64,000 bases of DNA from Rehmannia glutinosa (taxonomy: Eukaryota; Streptophyta; Magnoliopsida; Lamiales; Orobanchaceae), in the NCBI GenBank assembly GCA_016081115.2, contig CM071928.1:60767950-60831949 (forward strand), in the 5' to 3' direction. The position numbers and the translations under genes are program-made. Positions 30,186 to 42,572 of the stretch are shown here, in pieces (the first letter of the stretch is position 1; each line of letters opens with the position of its first letter). The notes under the pieces were generated by a model. The model saw only the letters and a list, made by a program, of their open reading frames with translations. It did not search any database and was not told where the DNA came from.

Positions 30186-31741
30186 TATAGGTCCCAAGGG
30201 GGTGTGAGTGTAAGGTTTAGAAGGGGGTTGAATAAACCTTACAAATTTTTGGATTTAGTCCTTTTAAAAGTTGAGTTGATACTACACAATCGTGTCCTTG
30301 GAGGACACCAATTTAGTTAATCAAGAGAGTTAGTCACTCAACGATCGATTGAGTGTTGATAGAATAACTCAATTTTAAGACCTCAATTAGCTCAACGTGG
30401 TTTGATTTATTGGAAGACTTAACACCCTTGATATGGTTTAGTAGAGATTTAAAGCTTGATTTAGTACTTAGAGATTATCTAATGGATGGCAAATATGTCA
30501 AGAATTAAACAAATATGATGCGAGAATTAAAGTGATGAAATGTAAAAGACACGATAAGTTTTTATAGAGGTTCAAGATGGGGTAATTCTTCTACTCCTCT
30601 CTTCTCCAACTCCTGGAGGTCCACTAGGTATTGATCGGTATACAAAGTGGTAAGAGTCCGGATACAAGTCTTGATCACACAAAATGACTTGATCCTTTGG
30701 GACTCGATCCGAGACGCCTTGATCACTCGGTTGGCTTCTCGTGCGACTCGGCTTCTTCACGGGGCGTTTGCCTTGCTACTACAGACCCACTTGCTCAAGC
30801 TCTTTGGATTTGATCACTAAGCCCTCCAAAAGCTCAAGACTTGGTTCAACCTTGAACCTTCCTACAATCCTTCGTGGAATGTAGACCCCTTGATTCTTGA
30901 TAATTTCCTCTTCAATCGATTGAAGTTATCCTTCCTTCACGGGTGAGTGTTGGATTGATGTTCTTCGTAGTGTAGGCTTGAGGATTGAGCGTTTAATAAC
31001 TTGAGAATATTTCAGGGTTACAAAATGTTTCTTTCTTGCTTGTATGGTCAAGGTAACCAATGTAATCTTCGTTACTTTTTCTCGAGTTATTCCTCATCCT
31101 TTTATAGTGATCTTTCAAAAATCTGCCCGTTGAAGAGATAGGCTTATTTTTGAAAGTCACTTGTGGTTGTTGGCTTGTCTTGTTGCGATCCTTGGAATTC
31201 CCATTTCCTCGTATGAATTGTTCTTGACTTTTGGAGTTCGACACGGTGTAGTGCTTCCCATTGGTTTATTCCTTTTGCACGCTTCTCGGGACCGAGCACT
31301 TGAGAAAGGTAGCATGGAGATATTACTTGTTTAAGTAATTCTCTTGATTTACAACGAATCTTTTTCGATTATCTCGACTTGATCGCATTTCCTTGCTTTC
31401 CCCAGGTGACTTAGAGTCGACTTCCAATCATGGATGACTCTTCTGTCACTTCAACTTGAGACTTGGCTTTTCTTGAGTTGACTTGACCGATACTCCACTC
31501 ACCGCATCTCATTTGCTCCTTCATAGAGTTCCGTCTTCTCTTCTTTGCCATACTCAAATTGTCTTGCAATGAGTCTTCCTTCTAGTCTCGATTGTCTTCT
31601 TGCATGTTTGGGCATAGGCGACTTAACTCGGCTTGACCATTTTATTTATTACAATGCGGTTTACAACAAAATCAAAAGCCAACTTCCTATTCTAAGTTTT
31701 ACATGGTATTCATCAAAATCTAAATAATAAATTTCCCAACA
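30186..31741 (-). repeat. 5' LTR of SIRE-like element 1
   Basis: 1556 bp, collinear with 17670-19236. Its outer end (31741) is followed by the target-site copy GACCG. Confidence 0.93.
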
Positions 31742-31746
31742 GACCG

Positions 31747-31770
31747 TACCAAGTCCCCCCGAATTTAACA
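31747..31770 (+). repeat. Direct TRIM LTR, right part
   Basis: TACCAAGTCCCCCCGAATTTAACA (24 bases, described by ends TACC and AACA) completes the LTR interrupted at 17669. Confidence 0.88.
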
Positions 31771-31881
31771 TGGTATCAGAGCAGGCCCCATTGCTCGGTC
31801 AAATGTGGGCCCATCACATGATGTGATTGAGCATGGAGGATTATTAATGAATTGACGAAGGACTCACAAGTGAGGGGGGCG
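31771..31881 (+). other. TRIM internal domain with primer site and purine tract
   Basis: TGGTATCAGAGCAGGCC at 31771-31787 matches the initiator tRNA-Met primer site perfectly over its first 12 bases. TGAGGGGGGCG at 31871-31881 is the polypurine tract. The 111-bp interval has no ORF. Confidence 0.88.
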
Positions 31882-32077
31882 TGTTAAGATATGTCACTTG
31901 TGAGTTGTCCCACATTGATTAAAAAAGGGAAGATAGTCCAATTTATAAGGCAAGTGAGCTACTCATCCTATCACCAATTGGTTTTAGGATGGAACCTCAC
32001 TTGGTGGACTTGAACTCTCTTCCCCATATTGGGTACGCTTCATGTGTGGGACCGTATCAAGTCCCCCGAATTTAACA
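31882..32077 (+). repeat. Right-hand TRIM LTR
   Basis: Starts TGTTAAGATATGTCACTTG and ends GAATTTAACA, 196 bp. It is followed by the TSD TTTAG (32078-32082). TTTATAAGG, about 65 bp inside, is a possible TATA element. Confidence 0.9.
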
Positions 32078-32082
32078 TTTAG

Positions 32083-33098
32083 ATACAGAATCCTGAAAAA
32101 ACTGTAAACCAAAACTTGAACTTTATGTAAAATTAGTGTACCTAAATCCGGTCTTTAGGTCGAAGACTGATAATATGTTTCATGAAAATGACATACAGAC
32201 TCATCATCGTGATCTCTCTGAAGAAGAGACAAGAGGCATGCCAACCATCCCTTAGAATAAAGCACATCCCACCCTAAAAGCTTATAATCTGGGAGCAAAG
32301 TGAAAACAGTCCATTCAATTAAAAAAAAAATTAACCTAACCAAAGTGAAAACAGTCCATCTTGTACATGCATGTGTACACACTACACACACATATACATA
32401 TGTACGGATCAATTGGTTTTTTAAATATAGTTTAACCAGTTGAACCAGTAATCAAATGACCCAGTTATTCATTCAGTTTGATATTCGATTCAGATTTAAA
32501 AACATTGGTTACAGATTGATACAAAAGAAATTACCTAACACAAAAATAAAGCCCGATTATTCCTGACATTTGTTTTATTAATTGTGCTTGATTACGGCAA
32601 CACGCTAAAAAATTTGGTACATTACCTAGTGATATTGATCTAATCTTTTACTTACTTTCCAAAAATATTTGAGATTCTCTGTTCTGACAAATGGCTCTTT
32701 TCTGATTGTATTATTAGAAGCACGCCCCCGAGTAAACTTTTTCTCAATGTGGCTTCAATCAGGTCGTGTTTCATATTTTCGGGTCGTGCAATGATACAAA
32801 TATTATACGTTTTACACGAATCCGAACACGTCTCGTTTAATTATTCATGTCAAGATACATGACACAACACGAACATGACTTGCTTCTGACATGGATAACC
32901 TGACACGAAATACCTATATAATTTAAAGTTTGACAGAAGAAATTCAAAAAAAAAAGAGAGAGAAAAAGCTAAATTTACAATTAATTAATACATTAAATTA
33001 CTAGAAAATGCATTCAATATTTTGTCAAACGTCATATAACCGACTAAAACATCACAGAATATGAAAATATCATTTTTATTATATAACTAAATGGGTTA
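32083..33098. other. Non-coding spacer with dispersed-repeat remnants
   Basis: Continues the DNA interrupted at 17179. AAAGTGAAAACAGTCCAT occurs twice (about 32289-32306 and 32341-32358). From about 32755 to 33414 (around the SINE) there are many GTGTCG, CGTGTC and GACACGA strings, as in a widespread plant repeat rich in GTGTCGTGTC. Its class cannot be decided here. No gene is supported. Confidence 0.4.
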
Positions 33099-33231
33099 CC
33101 ATTAGCTTGTAGCTCAAGTGGTATCGCTTAATCTTTGTAAGGGTGTTGACCGGGGTTCGAACCCGGTATCTTTCGGTTTCTTTGAAATTTATCCCCTCCC
33201 CTCCAACCTGTACTCCCAACTTATTAAAACA
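33099..33231 (+). mobile_element. tRNA-derived SINE with perfect 18-bp target duplication
   Basis: The 133-bp body lies between identical copies of ATATAACTAAATGGGTTA (33081-33098 and 33232-33249). It has an A-box-like TAGCTCAAGTGG (33110-33121) and a perfect B box GGTTCGAACC (33154-33163) with tRNA-like spacing, and it ends in an A-rich TTATTAAAACA. RNA polymerase III would transcribe it, and mobility would need a LINE's enzymes. Confidence 0.9.
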
Positions 33232-33414
33232 ATATAACTAAATGGGTTAAATAGGTTAATTGTGACACGCGTGTCGACCTGACCTGACCTATTTTTTTCC
33301 CGTGGTAGCAGTGTCCGACCCAAATCTGACCTGAACCTACGAATGATTGTACCTATAACTGCTAAATTCGTGTTAGGTTCGTGTCGAGTTATCGTGTCGT
33401 ATCACAAATTGACG

Positions 33415-35297
33415 TGTAAGGACCCAGATTTTTATGCCTTAACAAGAATTTTATTAGTTATGTTATTGCTTTATTTTACGTAATAATATGGAGAATTATG
33501 AATTTATTAATGATTTCACTAGATAGTTAATTTATTAAATTACAGATAATAAAAGAGTCTTATTTTTTAATTGGATTGGTTAATAATTTAATGTAATTGA
33601 TTAGTTTCCAATACCAATGCTTTGAAAAGTTTGCTGGCATGAACTTTTAGTTTGATTTCTATGGTGCAATTCGTGTTTAATGTAATTCGTCAGTTTAATG
33701 TAATTGGCTAGTTAAACTTTTAACACATGTGTCCAATGAATCATTGTTCTCTATTCAATGTTAGTTTAAGAATGAAACTGTTCATTCGGGTTGCAAAGAA
33801 TTCGTCCGCAAATTAATAATAAGGGTAGATATATATTTAGTTGTTTATTATATTGGTTGAGGGATTGTTCCTAATTAATTGAACGCAAGATTTTTCCCTA
33901 ACGAACTGAATGTAATATTTTCCCTAAATAGTTTTGAATAATTGAATATAGGGTATTTCCCTAATTAGTTGAATATATGGTTTTTCCCTGATTAAATGAA
34001 TATAGGGTTTTCCACTAACTAAATGAACGTATGATTTTTCCCCAAGTATATTTGAATCCTGACTCTAGAGTTCACTAATTAATTGAACGTAAGGTTTCCC
34101 TGATTAGTTGAGTATAGGGTCTATCCCTGATTAATTGAATATATGATTTTCAATGATTAGTTGAACATAGGGTTATCCCTAATTAACTAAATGTACTTTT
34201 TCCTAACTAATTGGATACATGGGTTTTCCAATTAATCGAGTATATGGTATTTCCTAACAAGTTGATTGTGTAGGCTTTCCCTTAACTAATCAATGTAGGA
34301 TTATTCCTAATTAATTGAACATAAGGTTTCCCTAATCAGTTGAATGTGGTGTTTTGTTCTCGGATTGTGCAAGTTAATGTGATTTAAATTTTTATGTTAT
34401 GCTTTTATGTTTATTCTCGTATTTAATGAAAAGTTACATCACTTAGGTTCATGCATCATGTATTCATGTTAATGTATGGTCATGGCATTTCACAAGCATA
34501 CAAAAGACTAAGTAAAGTCAAGTCACAAAGTATAATATTTTTCAAAAGAAATGGGTGCACATTGTTCTATGATCTTTGGAGTGAGTGAGAAATGGGCGCG
34601 GGGACCAGCGTTCGACCATGTGCCGCTTGCGGCTAATGTTAATGTTCAAGGAAAAGGGCCTTCGGAAAAATGAATGGAAATGGGCCTTCGGGCAAAACGA
34701 ATGGAAATGGGCCTCGGGCAAAATGTTCATGGATTCCAAATAACAAGGTCCACTGAGACCGACAGATTAGAACAATGTGTTACCAAGTGAGCTCGCGTAC
34801 TAAGAATGTTTCATGCAACGAAAGCCAAAGTTTTATGCAAAAGAAAGTTTTAAGCAATGAAATGAAGGTTTTTAAGCAAGGAAAACGTAAAGTCTTTTTA
34901 AGTTATAAAAGTTAAGATATTGCATTAGGCATGCATTCATGCATGAGATTACTTGTTTTGCTCCTTTCGCTCATTCCACGAATGTTGAATATTTTTCGAT
35001 GAGAATGCGAAGAGGAAAGAGATGGCGGGGCGATGACTCGGGGAACCCATGTCAATGGAATTCTTTTATTTTCAATGTTTTGACTTTTTAGTTTATTAAA
35101 TGTCGAATGTCGTTTTATTTTTAGAATGGATATTTTTGATAAGTAATTATTTCGATTATAAGCATTTAATTCATTTGCAAAGTTTTCAAAAGAAGTGAGA
35201 TTTTTATTATTCCGTATTTTTAGGCATTCTTGAGTATTTATATTTTAATTTCCTATTTTCCGGATTAATATTTAAGTAAGCTAGAAAGGGCGCTACA
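33415..35297 (+). repeat. Array LTR 1
   Basis: 1883 bp. It contains a degenerate minisatellite of about 30-bp units (TTCCCTAATTAGTTGAATATAGGG-like) at about 33866-34350. It also contains two to three copies of a 27-bp GAATGGAAATGGGCCTTCGGGCAAAAC-like unit at about 34650-34730. Confidence 0.88.
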
Positions 35298-35693
35298 TTT
35301 AGTGGTATCGAGCCCGGGGTTTTTAAAATCGGTTACGAGACTTTGAAAAGATTTAATTAATGATAAGTTTAAAGTCAACTAGTCATGGGTTACGAGTCGC
35401 ACTTGAGCATCTCCTCCGCAATATGGTAAGCTTCCCATTCAATATGATTATGCCCGTATAAGTTTATGTTTATGATATAACTTTAGACACCAAATGTAAA
35501 TGTGCTTGAAATGGTATTGATTATTTGATACACCCATAATATGTTTCGTTTTTATTACTGATTTAATTATGTATTTAATTGTGCTTTTATGCTTATGCTC
35601 CATTGAATATGAGAGTCATTTTCACGCTTAGCATATTACGTTTCTTACATTTGGCAAGTTTCGAGGACGAAACTTTTTAAAAGGTGGGGAGAA
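35298..35693 (+). other. Array internal domain 1 (representative of five)
   Basis: About 396 bp; the others are 37577-37977, 39884-40282, 42173-42572 and 44455-44851. Each holds the primer site, then an ATG followed by G-S-E-S-H-F-E-H-type codons and GGTAAGC, which could be a gag start or a splice donor. It ends with the K-F-R-G-R-N-F-L-K-G-G-E type pol terminus. Everything between gag start and pol end is absent, so these are internal-deletion derivatives of a larger gypsy element. Confidence 0.7.
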
Positions 35694-37576
35694 TGTAACG
35701 ACCCAGATTTTTATGCCCTAACAAGAATTTTATTAGTTATGTTATTGGTTTATTTTACGTAATAATAATGGAGAATTATGAATTTATTAATGATTTCACT
35801 AGATAGTTAATTTATTAAATTACAGATAATCAAAGAGACCTTTTTTTAATTGGATTGGTTAATAATTTAATGTAATTGGTTAGTTTCCTATACCAATGCT
35901 TTGAAAAGTTTTGCTGGCATGAACTTTTATTTTGTTTTCTATGGTGCAATTCGTGTTTAATGTAATTCGTTAGTTTAATGTAATTGGCTAGTTAAACTTT
36001 TAACAGATGTGTCCAATGAATCATTGTTCTCTAAATGTTAGTTTAAGAATGAAACTGTTCATTCGGGTTGCAAAGAATTTGTCCGCAAATTAATAATAAG
36101 GGTAGATATATATTTAGTTGTTTATTATATTGGTTGAGGGATTGTTCCAAATTAATTGAACGCAAGATTTTCCCGAACGAACTGAATGTAATATTTTTCC
36201 TAAATAGTTTTGAATTATTGAATATAGGGTATTTCCCTAATTAGTTGAATATATGGTTTTTCCCCGATTAAATTAATATAGGGTTTTCCACTAACTAAAT
36301 GAACGTATGATTTTTCCCCAAGTATATTTGAATCGACTCTAAAGTTCACTAATTAATTGAACGTAAGGTTTCCGATTAGTTGAGTATGGTCTATCCCACG
36401 ATTAATTGAATATATGATTTTCAATGATTAGTTGAACATAGGGTTATCCCTAATCAACTAAATGTACTTTTTCCTAACTAATTGGATACATGGGTTTTCC
36501 AATTAATCGAGTGTATGGTATTTCCCTAACAAGTTGATTGTGTAGGCTTTCCCTTAACTAATCGAATGTAGGATTATTCCTAATTAATTGAACATAGAGG
36601 TTTCCCTAATCGAGTTGAATGTGGTGTTTTGTTCTCATATTGTGCAAGTTAATGTGATTTAAATTTTTATGTTATGCTTTTATGTTTATTCTCGTATTTA
36701 ATGAAAAGTTACATCACTTAGGTTAATGCATCATGTATTCATGTTAATGTATGGTCATGGCATTTCACAAGCATACAAAGACTAAGTAAAGTCAAGTTAC
36801 AAAGTATAATATTTTTCAAAAAAATGGGTGCACATTGTTCTATGATCTTTGGAGTGAGTGAGAAATGGGCGCGGGGACCGGTGTTCGACCATGTGCCTTG
36901 CGGATAATGTTAATGTTCAAGGAAAAGGGCCTTCGGGAAAAATGAATGGAAATGGGCCTTCGGGCAAAAGCGAATGGAAATGGGCCTTCGGGCAAAATGT
37001 TCACGGATTCCAAATAACAAGGTCCACCGAGACCCCGATTAGAACAATGTGTTACCAAGTGAGCTCGCGTATTAAGAATGTTTCATGCAATGAAAGCCAA
37101 AGTTTTATGCAAAAGAAAGTTTTAAGCAATGAAAGGAAGGTTTTTAAGCAAGGAAAACGTAAAGTCTTTTTAAGTTATAAAAGTTAAGATATTGCATTAG
37201 GCATGCATTCATGCATGAGATTACTTATTTGAGCTCCTTTTCGCTCATTCCACGAATGTTGAATATTTTTCGAGATGAGAATGCGAGAGAGGAAAGAGAT
37301 GGCGGGGCGCAGTGACTCGGGGAACCCATGTCAATGGAATTCTTTTATTTTCAATATTTTGACTTTTTAGTTTATTAAATGTCGAATGTCGTTTTATTTT
37401 TAGAATGGATATTTTTGGATAAGTAATTATTTCGATTATAAGCATTTAATTCATTTGCAAAGTTTTCAAAAGAAGTGAGATTTTTATTATTCCGTATTTT
37501 TAGGCATTCTTCGAGTATTTATATTTTAATTTCATTTTCCGCATTAATATTTAAGTAAGCTAGAAAGGGCGCTACA
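35694..37576 (+). repeat. Array LTR 2
   Basis: 1883 bp, same ends and internal repeats as LTR 1. Confidence 0.88.
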
Positions 37577-37977
37577 TTTAGTGGTATCGAGCCCGGGGTT
37601 TTAAAATCGGTTAGTAGACTTTGAAAAGATTTAATTAATGATAAGTTTAAAGTCAACTAGTCATGGGTTCTCCGAGTCGCACTTCGAGCATCTCCTCCCT
37701 CCAATATGGTAAGCTTCCCATTCAATATGATTATGCCCGTATAAGTTTATGTTTATGATATAACTTTAGACGCAAATGTAAATGTGCTTGAGATGGTATT
37801 GATTATTTGATACACCCATAATATGTTTCGTTTTTTATTACTTGATTTAATTATGTATTTAATTGTGCCTTTATGCTTATGCTCCATTGAATATGAGAGT
37901 CATTTTCACGCTTAGCATATTACGTTTCTTACATTTGGCAAGTTTCGAGGACGAAACTTTTTAAAAGGTGGGGAGAA

Positions 37978-39883
37978 TGTAACGACCCGATTTTTATGCC
38001 TTAACAAGAATTTTATTAGTTATGTTATTGGTTTATTTTACGTAATAATAATGGAGAATTATGAATTTATTAATGATTTCACTAGATAGTTAATTTATTA
38101 AATTACAGATAATCAAAGAGACCTTTTTTTAATTGGATTGGTTAATAATTTAATGTAATTGGTTAGTTTCCTATACCAATGCTTTGAAAAGTTTGCTGGC
38201 ATGAACTTTTAGTTTGATTTCTATGGTGCAATTCGTGTTTAATGTAATTCGTCAGTTTAATGTAATTCGTCAGTTTAATGTAATTGGCTAGTTAAACTTT
38301 TTAACACATGTGTCCAATGAATCATTGTTCTCTATTCAATGTTAGTTTAAGAATGAAACTGTTCATTCGGGTTGCAAAAGAATTCGTCCGCAAATTAATA
38401 ATAAGGGTAGATATATATTTAGTTGTTTATTATATTGGTTGAGGGATTGTTCCTAATTAATTGAACGCAAGATTTTTCCCTAATGAACTGAATGTAATAT
38501 TTTTACTAAATAGTTTTGAATTATTGAATATAGGGTATTTCCTTAATTAGTTGAATATATGGTTTTTCCCGATTAAATGAATATAGGGTTTTCCACTAAC
38601 TAAATGAACGTATGATTTTTCCCCAAGTATATTTGAATCCTGACTCTAGAGTTCACTAATTAATTGAACGTAAGGTTTCCCGATTAGTTGAGTATAGGGT
38701 CTATCCCCGATTAATTGAATATATGATTTTCAATGATTAGTTGAACATAGGGTTATCCCTAATTAACTAAATGTACTTTTTCCTAACTAATTGGATACAT
38801 GGGTTTTCCAATTAACTGAGTATATGGTATTTCCCTAACAAGTTGATTGTGTAGGCTTTCCCTTAACTAACTGAATGTAGGATTATTCCTAATTAATTGA
38901 ACATAAAGGTTTCCCTAATCAGTTGAATGTGGTGTTTTGTTCTCGGAGTTGTGCAAGTTAATGTGATTTAAATTTATGTTATGCTTTTATGTTTATTCTC
39001 GTATTTAATGAAAAGTTACATCACTTAGGTTCATGCATCATGTATTCATGTTAATGTATGTTCATGGCATTTCACAAGCATACAAAAGCTAAGTAAAGTC
39101 AAGTCACAAAGTATATAATATTTTTCAAAAGAAATGGGTACACATTGTTCTATGATCTTTGGAGTGAGTGAGAAATGGGCGCGGGGACCGCGTTCACCAT
39201 GTGCCGCTTGCGGCTAATGTTAATGTTCAAGGAAAAGGGCCTTGGGAAAAACGAATGGAAATGGGCCTTCGGGCAAAACGAATGGAAATGGGCCTTCGGG
39301 CAAAATGTTCACGGATTCCAAATAACAAGGTCCACCGAGACCCGATTAGAACAATGTGTTACCAAGTGAGCTCGCGTACTAAGAATGTTTCATGCAACGA
39401 AAGCCAAAGTTTTATGCGAAAGAAAGTTTTAAGCAATGAAAGGAAGGTTTTTAAGCAAGGAAAACGTAAAGTCTTTTTAAGTTATAAAAGTTAAGATATT
39501 GCATTAGGCATGCATTCATGCATGAGATTACTTGTTTTGCTCCTTTCGCTCATTCCACGAATGTTGAATATTTTTCGAGATGAGAATGCGAGAAGAGGAA
39601 AGAGATGGCGAGGCGCGATGACTCGGGAACCCATGTCAATGGAATTCTTTTATTTTCAATGTTTTGACTTTTTAGTTTATTAAATGTCGAATGTCGTTTT
39701 ATTTTTAGAATGGATATTTTTGGATAAATAATTATTTCGATTATAAGCATTTAATTCCTTTGCAAAGTTTTCAAAAGAAGTGAGATTTTTATTATTCCGT
39801 ATTTTTAGGCATTTTTCGAGTATTTATATTTTAATTTCCTATTTTCCGCATTAATATTTAAGTAAGCTAGAAAGGGCGCTACA
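37978..39883 (+). repeat. Array LTR 3
   Basis: 1906 bp. It is about 20 bp longer owing to a local duplication of GTCAGTTTAATGTAATTC near 38247-38285. Confidence 0.88.
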
Positions 39884-40282
39884 TTTAGTGGTATCAGAGC
39901 CAGGGTTTTAAAATCGGTTCGTAGACTTTGAAAAGATTTAATTAATGATAAGTTTAAAGTCAACTAGTCATGGGTTACCGAGTCGCACTTCGAGCATCTC
40001 CCTCCGCAATATGGTAAGCTTCCCATTCAATATGATTATGCCCGTATAAGTTTATGTTTATGATATAACTTTAGACTGCAAATGTAAATGTGCTTGAGAT
40101 GGTATTGATTATTTGATACACCCATAATATGTTTCGTGTTTTATTACTGATTTAATTATGTATTTAATTGTGCTTTTATGCTTATGCTCCATTGAATATG
40201 AGAGTCATTTTCACGCTTAGCATATTACGTTTCTTACATTTGGCAAGTTTCGAGGACGAAACTTTTTAAAAGGTGGGGAGAA

Positions 40283-42172
40283 TGTAACGACCCGATTTTT
40301 ATGCCTTAACAAGAATTTTATTAGTTATGTTATTGGTTTATTTTACGTAATAATAATGGAGAATTATGAATTTATTAATGATTTCACTAGATAGTTAATT
40401 TATTAAATTACAGATAATCAAAGAGACCTTTTTTTTAATTGGATTGGTTAATAATTTAATGTAATTGGTTAGTTTCGTATACCAATGCTTTGAAAAGTTT
40501 TGCTGGCATGAACTTTTATTTTGTTTTCTATGGTGCAATTCGTGTTTAATATAATTCGTTAGTTTAATTTAATTGGCTTGTTAAACTTTTAACAGATGTT
40601 TCAATGAATCATTGTTCTCTATTCAATGTTAGTTTAAGAATGAAACTGTTCATTCGGGTTGCAAAGAATTCGTCCGCAAATTAATAATAAGGGTAGATAT
40701 ATATTTAGTTGTTTATTATATTGGTTGAGGGATTGTCCCTAATTAATTGAACGCAAGATTTTTCCCTAACGAACTGAATGCAATATTTAGCCTAAATAGT
40801 TTTGAATCATTGAATATATGGTATTTCCCTAATTAGTTGAATATATGGTTTTTCCCTGATTAAATGAATATAGGGTTTTCCACTAACTAAATGAACGTAT
40901 GATTTTTCCCCAAGTATATTTGAATCCAGACTCTAAAGTTCACTAATTAATTGAACGTAAGGTTTTCCTGATTAGTTGAGCATATGGTATATCCCTGATT
41001 AATTGAATATATGATTTTCAATGATTAGTTGAACATAGGGTTATCCCTAATTAACTAAATGTACTTTTTCCTAACTAATTGGATACATGGGTTTTTCCTA
41101 TTAACTGAGTATATGGTATTTTCCTAATTAGTTGATTATGTAGGCTTTCCCTTAACTAACTGAATATAGGATTATTCCTAATTAATTGAACGTAGGGGTT
41201 TCCCTAATCAGTTGAATGTGGTGTTTTGTTCTCATATTGTGCAAGTTAATGTGATTTAAATTTTTATGTTAGCTTTTATGTTTATTCTCGTATTTAATGA
41301 AAAGTTGCATCACTTAGGTTAATGCATCATGTATTCATGTTAATGTATGTTCATGGCATTTCACAAGCATACAAAAGCTAAGTAAAGTCAAGTCACAAAG
41401 TATATAATATTTTACAAAAGAAATGGGTACACATTGTTCTATGATCTTTGGAGTGAGTGAGAAATGGGCGCGGGGACCGGCGTTCGACCATGTGCGCTTG
41501 CGGCTAATGTTAATGTTCAAGGAAAAGGGCCTTCGAAAAAGCGAATGGAAATGGGCCTTGGGCAAAACGAATGGAAATGGGCCTTGGGCAAAATGTTCAC
41601 GGATTCCAAATAACAAGGTCCACTGAGACCCTGATTAGAACAATGTGTTACCAAGTGAGCTCGCGTACTAAGAATGTTTCATGCAACGAAAGCCAAAGTT
41701 TTATGCAAAAGAAAGTTTTAAGCAATGAAAGGAAGGTTTTTAAGCAAGGAAAACGTAAAGTCTTTTTAAGTTATAAAAGTTAAGATATTGCATTAGGCAT
41801 GCATTCATGTATGAGATTACTTGTTGAGCTCCTTTCGCTCATTCCACGAATGTTGAATATTTTTCAGATGAGAATGCAGAAGAGGAAAGAGATGGCTGGG
41901 CGCAGTGACTCGGGGAACCCATGTCAATGGAATTCTTTTATTTTCAATGTTTTGACTTTTTAGTTTATTAAATGTCGAATGTCGTTTTATTTTTAGAATG
42001 GATATTTTTGGATAAGTAATTATTTCAGTTATAAGCATTTAATTCCGCTGCAAAGTTTTCAAAAGAAGTGAGATTTTTATTATTCCGTATTTTTAGGCAT
42101 TCTTCAGAGTATTTATATTTTAATTTCCTATTTTCCGGATTAATATTTAAGTAAGCTAGAAAGGGCGCTACA
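40283..42172 (+). repeat. Array LTR 4
   Basis: 1890 bp. This copy retains the most CAG and CTG triplets at positions where LTRs 1-3 show CG-like strings, for example TTTCAGATGAGAATGCAGAAG at about 41863-41883. Confidence 0.88.
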
Positions 42173-42572
42173 TTTAGTGGTATCAGAGCCCAGGGTTTTT
42201 AAAATCGGTTCTGTAGACTTTGAAAAGATTTAATTAATGATAAGTTTAAAGTCAACTAGTCATGGGTTCTGAGTCGCACTTCGAGCATCTCCCTCCGCAA
42301 TATGGTAAGCTTCCCATTCAATATGATTATGCCCGTATAAGTTTATGTTTATGATATAACTTTAGACTGCAAATGTAAATGTGCTTGAGATGGTATTGAT
42401 TATTTGATACACCCATAATATGTTTCGTGTTTTATTACTGATTTAATTATGTATTTAATTGTGCCTTTATGCTTATGCTCCATTGAATATGAGAGTCATT
42501 TTCACGCTTAGCATATTACGTTTCTTACATTTGGCAAGTTTCGAGACGAAACTTTTTAAAAGGTGGGGAGAA

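Larger units (their letters stand above)
17670..31741 (-). mobile_element. SIRE-like Ty1-copia retrotransposon 1, complete, minus strand
   Basis: 14,072 bp, flanked by a GACCG duplication. LTRs are 17670-19236 (3' LTR) and 30186-31741 (5' LTR), about 1.56 kb each. On the minus strand the order is primer site, gag with coiled coil, protease, integrase, RT, RNase H, a third ORF of about 4.5 kb, then purine tract. Large size, long gag and an additional ORF after pol mark the SIRE/Maximus lineage. All frames are interrupted as sequenced. A relative lies in opposite orientation from 54051. Confidence 0.93.
17180..32077. mobile_element. Fold-back TRIM retrotransposon, split by a SIRE-like element
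   Basis: Three copies of a 195-bp LTR (TGTT(A/G)AGATATGTCACTTG ... GAATTTAACA) occur. One is inverted (17180-17374), one is direct and split (17499-17669 plus 31747-31770), and one is direct (31882-32077). Between the direct LTRs are only a primer site (TGGTATCAGAGC, 31771-31782) and a purine tract (TGAGGGGGGCG, 31871-31881), about 110 bp in all, which is the definition of a TRIM. The outermost ends are flanked by TTTAG at 17175-17179 and 32078-32082, so the whole inverted-plus-direct assembly looks like one integration product. Confidence 0.85.

Noticed and set aside
32155..32412. Cys-rich minus-strand frame (VCVVCTHACTRW)
   Set aside because: Derived from a CACACATACA-type simple repeat; no domain.
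33099..33180. Possible tRNA gene (A and B boxes present)
   Set aside because: No cloverleaf with matching acceptor stem could be drawn, and the segment sits inside a body with an 18-bp target duplication. It is a tRNA-derived SINE.
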